Below, in pieces: positions 22,298-32,524 of a stretch of DNA of 64,000 nt; positions within the stretch are counted from its first letter, which is position 1; each line of letters starts with the position of its first letter. The translations under genes were made by a program, and so were the position numbers. This DNA comes from Simmondsia chinensis (taxonomy: Eukaryota; Streptophyta; Magnoliopsida; Caryophyllales; Simmondsiaceae). The stretch is taken from positions 4,543,501-4,607,500 of the forward strand of contig JAGTTD010000010.1 in NCBI GenBank assembly GCA_018398585.1. The letters run 5' to 3'. The notes below the pieces were generated by a model. The model was not told the DNA's origin and did no database searches. It saw nothing but the letters and a program-made list of their open reading frames with translations.

Positions 22298-22479
22298 AAC
22301 TACACCACTCACATGCCTTTCCCCTGTGCGATATTATTTGTTACCGTTAAATATTATTTTGAGTTCGACTCGATCTGAGTTTAATTCAGTGAAATTTAAC
22401 TTCGTAAGCTTATAAGTTTATATGATTATAGATATTTTTATTTTAATATGATATATTAGCTTAAATATGTTCAATCAAA

Positions 22480-22708
22480 AGAACATACTAAATGCCTCAA
22501 TGGCTCCCCGCCTATACGGAGTCTGGGGGGCGGATGTACGCAACATTCCCCCTTCAAAATGTTAACCTGAAGAGAGGTTGTTTTCGAGAGCCCCCAACCT
22601 GAGGGTGAGGACTTCCTAGGAGGTCACCCATCCTGGTACTGCTCTCACCCAAGCACGCTTAACTTCGAAGTTCTAATGGGATCTGGTGACGGCGTGTTAG
22701 TGCCCTCT
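22480..22708 (-). mobile_element. SINE with 5S rRNA head and Au-like body
   Basis: On the minus strand, a head derived from 5S rRNA (22704-22602; AAGTTAAGCGTGCTTGGG, GGATGGGTGACCTCCTAGGA, AAGTCCTC) is followed by the Au-like body (22600-22480; CTCAGGTTGGGGGCTCTCG, GTACATCCGCCCCCCAGACT, ATTGAGGCATTTAG). The head keeps the box A, intermediate and box C regions of the 5S internal promoter. Confidence 0.8.
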
Positions 22709-22709
22709 T

Positions 22710-22975
22710 TGGTAAATGAGTTCAACCAAGCCAAGTTTTATTCTAAATAAGTGAGTTTGAACTTCAACATGCTCAAATGAGTCGATATAGTAAGCTTAAA
22801 TATAGCAAGTTTAGTTAAGAGCTTGTCAAGCTAAGTCCGGGCTCAACCGAGATGAGTTTAGCCCGAACCTTTGACAAGTCAAGTTTAAGCTATGCCTGAT
22901 GCAAATGAGCAAGTCTAGAGCTTGGCGAGCTCTAGCTTGAACTGGCTCAAACATTGCCTACTTGCAAGACATCTT
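22710..22975. repeat. GAGCT/AAGTC-word repeat, decayed MITE
   Basis: Low-complexity run of CAAGCC, GAGCTTG, CTCAACCGAG words like the interiors of the AGGGGTG-family MITEs. No termini found. Confidence 0.4.
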
Positions 22976-23191
22976 TTTTTTTTTTTTGATAAGTTAGTAT
23001 GTATAAATCAAATACTTGCAAGGCATCTTCGTCATACGCATGTCCTTTTGGCATATAAAACATATGTAAGTACTAGTTAACGTTACAATTTTGACAGTAA
23101 TTAACGTTAGTTTCAATATTGAATTTTCATAAATTGAACTAATATCATAGACAAAGTCCATGAATTAATAACGTAAATAACTTTTCTTTAA

Positions 23192-24092
23192 GGCCTTGTT
23201 TGGTATGCAGAAAGTAAATGCAGGAAGTAAAAATTTATGAGAAGTGTGGATTTTGGCTCTTATTTGGTTGACAGGAACGAGAAGTGGAAATTGCTTTGCA
23301 ATTTTCAATTCTTTCAAAATACAAGAAGTGATTTACCTAGACCTTTAAGTAAGTTCTAATTCCTTTATTTTAAACTAATCTTGCTAAGAAAATTCTATTT
23401 TTCATCCTGATAATGCAAAACAAGGATTGCTAATCCAAAACAAATAATCAAATACTACAGGTTTGCAACAAGTTTTAGCAGTAGCAAATTGCAACGGATT
23501 GCACTATTGCAAAACTCAAGCAATTTCTTTTGGATTTACAACGAATTTCGTCTATTACAATTTGCTACAGCAGTACCGTTGCTAATTTGCAGCATTTGCT
23601 ACATATTGGCAACGTTTTTGTCTCAAATTTTGTTGTATGAATTTGCCCTTACAACGTCATTGCTTTTTCATTGCAAATTTTGTCTGTTTGAATTCCACTG
23701 CAAATCCATAGGAGATTCATTTCAAATTAGCTCTGGATTTCAGCCGTTGCAAATTTTCGCTACTAATTTCATGTTCTCTAGTAGTTCATGACACATAAAT
23801 TAAATTCTCATAAAATGCAACTTTATGCAAGAATATAATTCATGTGGTAACCAAAAAAGCAACATTCCCAGTGCTCCAAGGGCTCCCGCCCAAGCAAACC
23901 CCTTCAGGGTGCTACCTTGAAGAGAGACTGTTTTCGAGAACCCCCAACCTGAGGGGTGCAACACGAGGATTTCCAAGAAAGTCACCCACCTTGGCATTAC
24001 TCTCAGCCAAGCACACTTAACTTCGGAGTTGTAATGGGATCCGGTGCTTGCGTGTTGGTACCCTTTTAGGTATGGGGCAACCGAACAGGGCC
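23192..24092. mobile_element. Tourist-like (PIF/Harbinger) element with TAA TSD
   Basis: Left end GGCCTTGTTTGGTATGC, right end GGGGCAACCGAACAGGGCC, flanked by TAA at 23189-23191 and 24093-24095. Termini and the 3-bp duplication match Tourist MITEs. A 5S-headed SINE (23858-24062) has inserted near the right end. The left part (GAAGTGTGGATTTTGGCTCT ... GTTCTAATTCCTTT) recurs inverted at 28330-28460. Confidence 0.75.
23858..24062 (-). mobile_element. SINE with 5S rRNA head and Au-like body
   Basis: Minus strand: 5S part 24060-23952 (CACCGGATCCCATTACAACT, AAGTTAAGTGTGCTTGGC, CTCGTGTTGCACCCC) then body 23950-23858 (CTCAGGTTGGGGGTTCTCG, AGTCTCTCTTCAAGGTAGC, TTGGAGCACTGGGAATGTTG). The joint is the same as in the copy at 41052-41267. 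Nested in the Tourist-like element. Confidence 0.8.
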
Positions 24093-24589
24093 TAAATAAT
24101 TATGATGTGTCATGTAATGAACGGTCTTGGAATCATGAAAGGTATGGGAGTGGTTGACATAATTGAAAACTTTAATGTAGCATATATTTTTCAAAGTACA
24201 AATTGTCCAAAACTTTCACGTTGCTAGTTTGTGTGGGTACTAAATAATGCAAGTGCACTTCACCAGTTCATTCCAACTAATCCTCAACTATTTGAAGTCA
24301 TCGCCATATTCATTATTCAACACATTATTTGTAAAAAAAAGGTTACTTTATGTATCTTCATATTCATTCCAACTAATATCGGAAATAAAACGAGTTAGAC
24401 TGTTTATTTATAACGTAATATAAGAACCTTCTGGAAATCTTAAAAGATGTTTTACACCATGTAATGAATAGAATTCGGATGATAAATATTATTATTTCTT
24501 TCAATTTAAATTCTTCGAACCCTATGTTCAACTTTTACCACTGTTATTGGCATCTATAAATTTTATGCTTTTTTTGGATCCTACTTTTA

Positions 24590-24650
24590 TAAGCGCGCTC
24601 TTTTTATATTGCGAGTTTTCTTGCTAATTATTTAAAAAAAAAAAAAAGAA
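24590..24650 (+). mobile_element. LINE 3' terminus
   Basis: ATTGCGAGTTTTCTTGCTAA then TTATTT and a 14-A run, the plus-strand form of the LINE 3' terminus that also ends the copy at 27783-28016. Only a few dozen bases remain. Confidence 0.55.
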
Positions 24651-24774
24651 AGCTTATCTTAAGATTATTTTTTCAATATTTGAAAATAAAGAATCCTAGT
24701 AAAACCCTTTGAAAAAAGATTTAATGTGGAGCAACCATTTTTTTCATGAATAATATTTTCCAAAAGAATATAGT

Positions 24775-24884
24775 CAACGTCAATATACTCAGTACTTCAA
24801 GGGCTCCCGCTTGTGCACGATCTAGGAGGGATAGGATGTACGTAATCTTACTTCATCAGAGTGAGATCCAGACGGAAGGCTGAA
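24775..24884 (-). mobile_element. Au-like SINE with a perfect 23-bp TSD
   Basis: The 23 bases at 24752-24774 are repeated exactly at 24885-24907 (both end AAAAGAATATAGT). Between them the minus strand carries a 5'-truncated Au-like body (GTACATCC...CTAGATC...GCGGGAGCCCTTGAAGTACT form), here without a 5S head. The intact duplication suggests a fairly young insertion. Confidence 0.85.
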
Positions 24885-25400
24885 AATATTTTCCAAAAGA
24901 ATATAGTACCTTTGCAAAAAGGAAAAAGCACTAACTCTACAAGTACCTATTGCTGAAAAAATCAATCATTTGTTTTTATAGGTAACCTTGTTTTTTTTTT
25001 TCCCATGAGATCTAGTGACCCAAGCATATCTTGTCGATCGAGTCTATTAGTCGATGGATCGGGTGTCATTTAGAAAATTCTAGAACATAAAATTAGATAG
25101 CAAGAAAACATCATTTTGAGAACCAGAATTTTAGTTCCACAAAAATCAAAAATTAGAAATAGAAATTAATGCCAAACTGATATAAGTAAATATCATAGAC
25201 GTTATCAGCAAATCTTACCTACACTTTTTTTGTTTTTTGAAGTTATGATCTACTATAACATTTGCACCTCTCTATTTTTTTGTGCAAAAAAGTTAATTTT
25301 AAATATTGGTTGATGAGTCATGTCATGTGGTGAACCATATTGGAATAATGAAAGCTATAGGAGAGGTTGATATAAGTGCAAAAGCTAATGTAAAAATAGT

Positions 25401-25573
25401 ACCCATTATAAAGGCATCTCAATTGATGGCGTCTTTTATTTATACAATCATCGCCCAGGGGTCAGGAGTTCGATTCTCGCTGAGGATATACTCATAACTT
25501 ACCTGGTCATGAGGATTACGGGCCTTCTCGAGTCGGGATTGGTTGAGGTGACCCAGACCGTCGTTACCAAAAA
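25401..25573 (+). mobile_element. tRNA-derived SINE with a 15-bp TSD
   Basis: TAATGTAAAAATAGT at 25386-25400 and 25574-25588. The element has an A-box-like GGCATCTCAATTGATGG, a B-box-like GGTCAGGAGTTCGATTCTC, a body ATATACTCATAACTTACCTG ... GAGTCGGGATTGGTTGAGG and an ACCAAAAA tail. Same family as 18786-18960. The open frame 25306-25497 across it is accidental. Confidence 0.85.
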
Positions 25574-26353
25574 TAATGTAAAAATAGTCCAAAACTTTCT
25601 TGTTGCTCTTTTGTACGTAAGTACTAAATGATGCAATGCATTTCTTTAGTTCATTCCAACTAGTTCTCCATTATTTGATGCCATAAGCACGTGCATTGGA
25701 CACATACATTATTTATCAAAAAGTTTCTTCTTTTTTTTCCCGATAAGTAGAGAGATGACTCTCGGTTTGAAACTGCACACCCATTGAAGCAAAGCATGAG
25801 AAAGCCCACAAGGGCAGGATGATACGGACTTAGATGAAATCTAGCTCAATCAATGGAATCTAACACTCACGCAAGCTATAATCGAAGCTACAGAGCAGTA
25901 AATAGCTGCCCCGTTGTATATGTTGTATGTATATTGTAAGCAAAAACTCCTAAAATGGAGTAATTACATAAGAGAAAGGGGAGATGACATAGAGAGAATT
26001 GGGGGGAAAGAGAGAAAGAGAGAACATCAACTCATCAAATTGACCCTGATTAACCCTAATCCCATTATTTATATAGAAAATTATCTACATGGAGATGACT
26101 AGGCCAGCCACCTCAGCAAGGATGATGTGGCGTTGTTGACTCGGGCCCACGTAACTCGGCCGAATTATAAAGCTCGGGATCGGGCTCAGGAATATCTGTA
26201 TCAATGCGTCCAATCCTATTTTGGCTCGTATCACAAGAACAAGCAAAAAGAAAAATAAAGCACTGCTATGGTTCCTGCAGATGTTCAAGCAATGCGATTG
26301 TTAAAGTTTCGCCTTCCGACTCAATTTGTTGACTTGGCTGCAATCCCTAGGAC

Positions 26354-26520
26354 TTTTCTCTATGATTAGTGAGGAAACTCGCAATACAATAAAAGGCACA
26401 TGCATAAAAGCGGATCCCGAGGTTAAAAAGAAACAAGACTCGCACAAAAACGAAAATACAAGAACACTAAAGGGCAAAAGCATCAAACACCTGAGGGACC
26501 CTCCTAAGCGCAACAATTAA
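26354..26520 (-). mobile_element. LINE 3' tail, minus strand
   Basis: TTTTCTCTATGATTAGTGAG then GAAACTCGCAATACA is the complement of the LINE terminus TGTATTGCGAGTTTCCTCAC; an A-rich 3' UTR follows. Degenerate, no coding part. 25590-26350 holds the second half of a duplication, a possible decayed tail at 25727 and no gene. Confidence 0.5.
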
Positions 26521-26706
26521 TACAACACTGAACACCTCAACGATTAATATATTCTTACTTCTCAATCAATCACTTTGAACTACATTAATCGTGTAATGTG
26601 ATCGATGGCGTTTTAAAATATGATGTGTCCCCTGAATGCAACGCCGCCTAGTGAACATGACATGAAGTACATATTATGCCATTAAAATCTAAATATAAAT
26701 CTTTTA

Positions 26707-27095
26707 AGGTTATTTATATTTTACTATTCTGACCTTTTTGATAATTATAGAAAGGACCATGATATGTTGGAATTATTAAGAAGGACCCCGAAGTTTTATC
26801 GTTTTAATAAAAAAGACCTTCTCCGACCATCTGACGTTATTTTGAAAGGTTTTTGGGCCATCTGGTTTATTTCGATTCGATCTGGATTTGCATGATAATT
26901 ACCGTGAAGGTTTTTGGACCACTCAGAATCATAATTTTCCCCTTTTTGAAAGGCAAGTCATTTACCCTTATTTGCGAGAGATGTTCCTTTTTATTAATAC
27001 GATAAAACCTTGGGGTCCTTTTTAATCATTCCAAAACATTAGGTTTTTTTTTAATAATTGTCAAAAAGGTCAGGATAGTAAAATGTAAATAACTC
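26707..27095. mobile_element. MITE with 9-bp TSD and about 105-bp inverted repeats
   Basis: AATCTTTTA at 26698-26706 and 27096-27104, exact. Terminal repeats start AGGTTATTTATATTTTACTA and, inverted at the right, GAGTTATTTACATTTTACTA, pairing through GACCTTTTTGA and TTTTATCG. The 9-bp duplication fits a Mutator-type element. A centre piece (GATTTGCATGATAATTACCG) recurs inverted at 20632-20660. Confidence 0.85.
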
Positions 27096-27535
27096 AATCT
27101 TTTATCTTCAATTCAGGAATTAGTATGATCCCGCATCCCATCGACCTTCGGATTTCTCACCATTTTCTAATATGAATATTTTCGTGAATGGTTTCAAAAT
27201 AAGAAAGAGAAGAAGATTATTTATAAATAATCGCATAATGGGCAGAGTAGCAAACTTAGGGTGCGTTTAGTTCATTTTTTTGTAACTTATTTATTTCAGA
27301 GTATCTATTTCAATAAGATCTGTTCATTTAAAATCTGTTTATTTAATATCTGTATCTTTTTATAGTGACGTGTTTGATTGTGCAATGCAGAAAAATCTCT
27401 TTAGGTACAAAAATCATTTCACCCTCTACAATGATGAGTGAACTTTTCATGAAAGTGTTTTTTTTTCCTTAATAATTAAGGTACAAAAATCTTCATAGAA
27501 ATATAAAAAAATCCCTACAATAAAAACGAAGCAAA

Positions 27536-27536
<1 letters not shown>

Positions 27537-27568
<32 letters not shown>

Positions 27569-27569
27569 T
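27537..27569. repeat. AAT microsatellite
   Basis: About eleven AAT triplets. The surroundings (27105-27780) carry no recognisable gene. Confidence 0.9.
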
Positions 27570-27782
27570 CTCGAGAAGATAAATATTTTGATAGAAATGT
27601 TAAGGGAGTGTTATCTTTGGGGTAATAAGTATTAATATCAAGGTAACGATCGGGTTTCTAATGAATATTAGTAGTAAAATTTTCATTAAATTGTTCTTGT
27701 AATAATGCTTTTGTCATGACAATAACGTTACTAAAATTAATGTGTTAGTCTTTCATTTAATAAAACTTTTTGTCATTTCGGT

Positions 27783-28016
27783 GTGTGCTGTTGGGATGTC
27801 CCTTTTGGTTGTTTATTTTCTTCTGGTGTGGTATTGGGATTATATTGTGAGTTGTTGTATTTTGTTTCCGGGTGTATTCAGTCATTAGTTTCGACCTTCA
27901 TAAGTTATTCTTGTTATTTTCCTTTTTCTCGCACTACGTGTGCGCTTTTTATATCTTTTTGTGGGAAGTTAGTTTTTGCTTCGCGAGTTTTCCTCACTAA
28001 TTATTGGAAAAAAAAA
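27783..28016 (+). mobile_element. LINE 3' tail
   Basis: T/G-rich plus-strand 3' UTR (GTGTGCTGTTGGGATGTCCC ...) ending TTGCTTCGCGAGTTTTCCTC, ACTAATTATTGG and an A run. The 79-codon frame inside is read-through of the UTR. Confidence 0.65.
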
Positions 28017-28194
28017 CCGTAATAAAGAGAATATTATACTATACTAAAATAGTTTTTTTTATTATTGTAATTTTCTTTTTTCATAACTAAGAAGATAAAA
28101 TCCTCACAGGTATAATAGAGAAATCCTCCAAACTTGCCATTTATTATTATATTTGAACGATTCATTTTACTTTCAAACTCACATTACTTGGGCC

Positions 28195-28470
28195 TCGTTT
28201 GATTGCCACGTGAATTAAATTTGTGCGAAAAGTTGTATTTTTCGGGAATTTAATTCTCGTGCCAATTCTCAAGAAAATGGATAAAACATGTTTGGTTGCC
28301 ACGATGGGAAATAGAATTACTTCGACATGCTAGTTTAAAACAAAGGAATTAGAACTTATTTATGTGGGTTAGGTAAGTTACTTCATGCATTTTACTGACT
28401 TCCAGCTAATGAAGTAAGAGCCAAAATCCGTACTTCTCTTAAATTTATACTTCCCGCTGTTTATAATGTT
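28195..28470 (-). mobile_element. Tourist-like MITE fragment
   Basis: GGGCCTCGTTTGATTGCCAC at the left resembles a Tourist terminus, and 28330-28460 is an inverted match to 23200-23370 (AGAGCCAAAATCCGTACTTC). No right terminus identified. Contains one CACGTG at 28205. Confidence 0.5.
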
Positions 28471-28989
28471 AGGGATCAGTATGCTAATACATCACTTTGG
28501 AGTTTTATATGAGGTGGGGTTCACTGCAATGAGCTGAATGCAAGTTCTAGCTACACGTCTGACTTGATATTCCCTACAAGATTAAACAAACGGTTAGAAA
28601 GGCCCGTGGGCTAACCCACAAGAGACCTCTCTAAGGTTCAAGTCAGTATTAATCCCACAAAATAGTAAACAAGGGCAGGTAATAAATAAATATAACAGAT
28701 ATGAAATACTTAGTATAAGAGGAGTAGGAGGCTTGAACGATTATTGTTCCGGAAAAATGATGAAAAAGAGGCATGCAATACTTTCTTGAAGGACAGACAT
28801 GAGTGAAAGGATGAAAATGCCTTCCTTCTTAAGATAAGCATGTGGGCTTCTCTATTTTCACCACAAGTCACTACATGATAGGTGGCAGCTTCTAGTGTAG
28901 TCGGTTTATTTGGTATTTTCGGGTCTAGTTTTCTAAGTTTAGCTTAGGGTTATCTGATTTTTATATAACAAACCTGCTTGTTATATTTG

Positions 28990-29118
28990 TAACACCGAGC
29001 CTATTAGTATATACCCGGCTTGTAAGTGCAAGACAAGTAGGTATCGGGCGAGTATATACCAGGCGTGTAAGTATTGGACGTGTAAGTACTAGGTGAGCAT
29101 ATACTGGGCGCATAACTT
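28990..29118 (+). repeat. Imperfect tandem GGCGTGTAAGTA repeat
   Basis: Five or six copies of a 20- to 30-bp unit: ATACCCGGCTTGTAAGTG, ATCGGGCGAGTATATACC, AGGCGTGTAAGTATTGG, ACGTGTAAGTACTAGG, ATACTGGGCGCATAAC. 28480-29380 has no gene; this may be a remnant of an LTR. Confidence 0.5.
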
Positions 29119-29382
29119 CAATCTTTTTATATATTACTCGTCTAGCAAGACACCCCTTATATTATAAATACCCGCATCAACTTTTTACATAACAAACGAG
29201 TCCTTAAATAAATGCTTTAAAAGGGTAGGGTAGGGCATGGCAGATTATGGGCGTATGTGGTTTATGAGTTTTGAGTCAGAAACAATGTGCACTTCTTTCT
29301 TACCCGCTTTTTCTTACTTTAATCATTTTTGGAGCATAGTGCTATTTTTCAAGCTGTTTGTCATTATTACCCAAGTAATCAA

Positions 29383-29580
29383 TTTTTTATAATTAGCGAT
29401 AAAAGTACCGAAACAAAGCATACGCACCCGTAATAGAGAAGCCTGAGCATACATGCAGTAAAATAACTTTATTGCGAAAAATAGACCAAAAGAGACATAA
29501 CACACAAGGGATAAAATATTTTCGAAAAGAATTAAAAAGGGCAACATGAAACAAACGACTCCAACCATACAAAAAAAACA
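29383..29580 (-). mobile_element. LINE 3' tail
   Basis: T run 29383-29388 then ATAATTAGCGATAAAAGTAC and an A-rich UTR on the plus strand: a 5'-truncated minus-strand copy of the tail family. Its 5' side abuts an Au-like SINE. Confidence 0.65.
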
Positions 29581-29705
29581 ACAACAATAACAAACCCAGT
29601 GCCTCAAGACTGCCGTCTAAGCAGGGTCTGGAAGGGGTGTGATGTATGCAACCTTATCCTTTCAGGGTGATACCATGGCGAGAGGTTGTTTCTTAGGATC
29701 CCTAG
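29581..29705 (-). mobile_element. Au-like SINE
   Basis: Plus strand AACAACAATAACAAACCCAG, GCCTCAAGACTGCC, GCAGGGTCTGGAAGGGGTG, ATGTATGCAACCTTATCC, GAGAGGTTGTTTCTTAGG. GCATGAAAA words follow to about 29850 as a simple repeat. Confidence 0.8.
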
Positions 29706-29871
29706 CATGAGAAAGTTGCAAAACATAAAAAGCACGAGAAGTATGAAAAACATGAACACCCAAGCACCATGAGAACCATAAACAACCAAGCATGAAAAGC
29801 ATGAAAAACATGACAAGCATGAAAAGCATGAAAAGCGTGAGCACCCATCTTCTGGTCTTTAGTAGTAGCTT

Positions 29872-30064
29872 CAGGGCCGGTCCAGACATTTTCGAGGCCC
29901 CAAGCGAAAATTTTAAATGGGCCCCTTTATATACGACAAATTGTAAAAATTTCAGTAGTAAAACTTACTTGTTAATATTAACAATTGATACTTAAAAATC
30001 ACAACCCAAACATTTAGGGGCCCCAAGCGGTTGCTTAAATCGCTTGGGGTTATGCCCGGCTCTA
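29872..30064 (+). mobile_element. Complete hAT-type MITE, 193 bp
   Basis: Exact 8-bp duplication AGTAGCTT at 29864-29871 and 30065-30072. Termini CAGGGCCGGTCCAGAC and GGTTATGCCCGGCTCTA form a short inverted repeat. It is the undisturbed version of 5176-5681. No coding capacity; it needs a hAT transposase from elsewhere. Confidence 0.85.
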
Positions 30065-30110
30065 AGTAGCTTAGAAGTGCTTCTCGATCCTAAACCGCTA
30101 TATCGGTTAT

Positions 30111-30747
30111 TGTTAGGTTATGTCTCAAATTACTTATTTTATTTTATATGGGGCTGCCGTGTGGTCACCGATCGATCGGGAGGGAAAGCCGATGGATCGG
30201 GCGATTTAAGGAAAGGATTCGGAATTTTGGCAGTAAAGGGGCCGATCGATCGGCAGTGGCCGATCGATCGGGAGCCTTGTTGCGCCGGCCCTAATTATTT
30301 CCTATAAATAAGGGCTTAGGATTTTCAGTTTAGGTGAGAGGTTTCTCCCATTCAGATCCAATCAAAGTGTGGTGAGCCGCCATTACGAAAAAGAGGGATT
30401 TCGTAATTCCTCCAAGATATTCGAGTGCTACGAGAGTTCAGAGGGAGTGATTGTAATTCTTCCATATATCTCGTTTGGGAAGTGTCGTTGTAATTCTTCC
30501 GTTCAGTTAATAAAGAATCTCCATCTCCGCCCGTAGTTTTCTCCCCTCTCGATTGTAGAGGGGTTTCCACGTAAATATTGTGTGTTCTTGTTTTGTTCTT
30601 TCTTTCTCCATATTTGTTTACTTCTCATTTTGCGTGAGTCATATAATTTGAATCGAATCAAGTTATCAGGGTCCACGCTTCCGCATTAAGTTTTATTCCT
30701 AAAAAATTGGTGTTAGAGCATACTAGATTTGTTTAAGTTTCTTAATA
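30111..30747 (+). repeat. 5' LTR of copia element 1
   Basis: TGTTAGG ... CTTAATA, 637 bp, paired with 32541-33178. A TATA box TATAAATA lies at 30303-30310, preceded by four CGAT(C/G)GATCGG motifs at 30168-30271. About nine substitutions separate the first 300 bp of the two LTRs by eye. The stretch 30700-30747 contains an extra primer-site-like TTGGTGTTAGAGCA. The flank GTTAT (30106-30110) is a one-mismatch match to ATTAT after the 3' LTR. Confidence 0.9.
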
Positions 30748-30750
30748 AAT

Positions 30751-30763
30751 TGGTATCAGAGCC
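30751..30763 (+). other. Primer binding site of copia element 1
   Basis: TGGTATCAGAGCC, complementary to the 3' end of plant initiator tRNA-Met, 3 bp after the 5' LTR. Reverse transcription would start here. Confidence 0.9.
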
Positions 30764-30785
30764 CTGTTTATTTCGATTTGATAAT

Positions 30786-32465
30786 ATGACGTCCTCAATT
30801 AGATCCGAAATTGAGAAGTTTGGTGGTCAAGGGAGCTTCAGCTTATGGCAGGTTCGCGTTAAGGGCCTTTTGACTCAGAATGGCTTGAAGAAAGCTTTAG
30901 ATGGGAAAGAGAAGAAATCAGAGAATCTTACAGAAGCACAATGGGAGGAGTTGGATGAGAAGGCGCTCACAACAATTCAGATGTGTCTTACCGATGACAT
31001 TTTGACAGAAGTTCTGGAAGTGAAGACCACTAAGGAGCTGTGGGAGAAATTGCAGGATATGTTCTGTTTCAAGTCTGTCTCCAACAAACTCGCAGTTAAG
31101 CGCCGGTTATTCACGTTTTGTATGTCAGAAGGTACGTCACTTAAGAACCACGTCAGTGAATTTAATTCAATTATTCGAGATTTGAAAGAATTGGATGATG
31201 TTCTTAAGGATGAAGATCAGGCAATGTTGTTGTTATGTTCTCTCTCTACTTCATATAAGGGTTTTGTCGAAAGCATGATTTATGGGGGTAGACAAACCAT
31301 ATCTGTTGATAATATTAAGAGAAACCTACTAAGTAAAGAATGAGTAGATAGGGAATTATCTGACTCTGTGCATAACTCAGATAGTGGTTTATTTGTGAAG
31401 GGGAGAACCGAGTATGATCATAGTGGAAACAAGTCTAAGTCTAGGTATCAAGACCTAACCTGTAACTACTGTCATAAGAAAGGGCACATTAAGAAAGACT
31501 GTTACAAGTTTAAGAGAAAATTAGAAGCAGATAACAAGTCTGACCAGATATCCATAGCAGCTAGTGTTGTTGGTGGTGAGAATGGAGATTTTCTTTTGTC
31601 CGTGTCTGAGCCTCAGTTCAACTTGAAAGATAGTTGGTTTTTGGATTCGGGTTGCTCCTATCATGTCTGTCCCAACCGGGATTGGTTTTCCACATACGAG
31701 TCTGTTCGAGGTGGAGTTGCTTTGATGGGTAATGATAATCCATGCAAAGTTCTGGGTATAGGATCAATTCGTTTTAGGATGTTCGATGGCACTATCAGGG
31801 TTTTGGGCGATGTTCGTCATGTTCCTGATTTGAAGAAAAATCTCATCTCTTTAGGTACTCTTGAATCTAAAGGGTACAGGTACACAGCTGAAGGTGGAGT
31901 TTTGAAGGTCGTTAAGGGTGCATTGACAGTTATGAAGGGCAGAAGGTCAGGTACGTTGTATGACCTTGTCGGTTCCACAATTGTTAGATCTGTTGCAGTA
32001 TCTTCATCATCCTTGTTGTTGACAGAACCAGAGATCACAAATTGAGGACGTTTGAGATTGGATCGTTCAGGTGATAAGTGTCTGTCTGAGCACAGTGTAA
32101 GGGGCTCTTTGTGTGGTCAGTCCAGAGGACTGCTGGTATGTGAACAAGGGCTTTATGTGAAGCAGAAAGGTTTTCTCTTCAAACAATTCCTGACGAGACG
32201 TGTCACGTTTGGTGAGTCTTCATTATTGTTATCTCTACAGAAGATGTCATCAGTTGTTTGTGATTCAGGTCAGGTGAGTAAGCCAGAGGGAGTTCAGTTC
32301 AGTAACACAGTTCAGCAGCGGGTGGCTGTTTTAGTTAATGTGTCAAGAGCCAATTCAGAGAAGAAGATTGGCATTGCTGATAACCTCTCAGATATGTTCA
32401 CTCAGTTTCTGCCTAACAGGAAGTTCAAGCTTCGCACGGTTAGGTTTCGTACTTCGTTGTGTTAA
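30786..32465 (+). pseudogene. Internally deleted copia gag-pol, element 1
   Basis: One frame of 560 codons from MTSSIRSEIEKFGGQG, broken only by TGA at 31341-31343 (AGA in element 2) and TGA at 32043-32045. Gag occupies codons 1-190 (Tnt1/Tork-like FGGQGSFSLWQVRVKGLL). Then follow a zinc knuckle [14 protein letters not shown] (CX2CX4HX4C, about 31461-31502), the protease active site DSG at 31644-31652, and a remnant of the zinc-binding integrase N-terminus (RLRLDRSGDKCLSE, GLYVKQKG). It then jumps to RRVTFGES, which normally follows the integrase core, and from there to IGIADNLSDMFTQFLPNRKF, the usual end of copia pol. The integrase core, reverse transcriptase and RNase H are absent with the frame kept. 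Element 2 lacks the same segments. Confidence 0.85.
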
Positions 32466-32524
32466 CCCCGTGTGTGGGGGTTTTGTGGAGAAGGTGGAGG
32501 AAATTCTTTTATGTATGTAATTTG

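Larger units (their letters stand above)
24100..25720 (+). repeat. Direct duplication, two copies of about 230 bp
   Basis: 24105-24330 and 25311-25720 are collinear: ATCATGAAAGGTATGGGAG versus ATAATGAAAGCTATAGGAG, then CCAAAACTTTC, GTTGCT, AGTACTAAATGATGCAA, AGTTCATTCCAACTA. The second copy is interrupted by a SINE (25401-25573) absent from the first, so the duplication is older than that insertion. Confidence 0.7.

Noticed and set aside
22480..24062. Cassandra TRIM elements, which carry 5S sequence in their LTRs
   Set aside because: No paired LTRs, primer site or polypurine tract surround the 5S parts, and each is joined to an Au-like SINE body with a (TTG)n end.
30044..30307. 87-codon ORF, repeated at 32459-32737
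   Set aside because: Lies in U3 of the copia LTR and is present twice only because the LTR is.
30751..30763. tRNA-Met gene
   Set aside because: Only the 13-nt complement of the tRNA 3' end is present, in primer binding site position.
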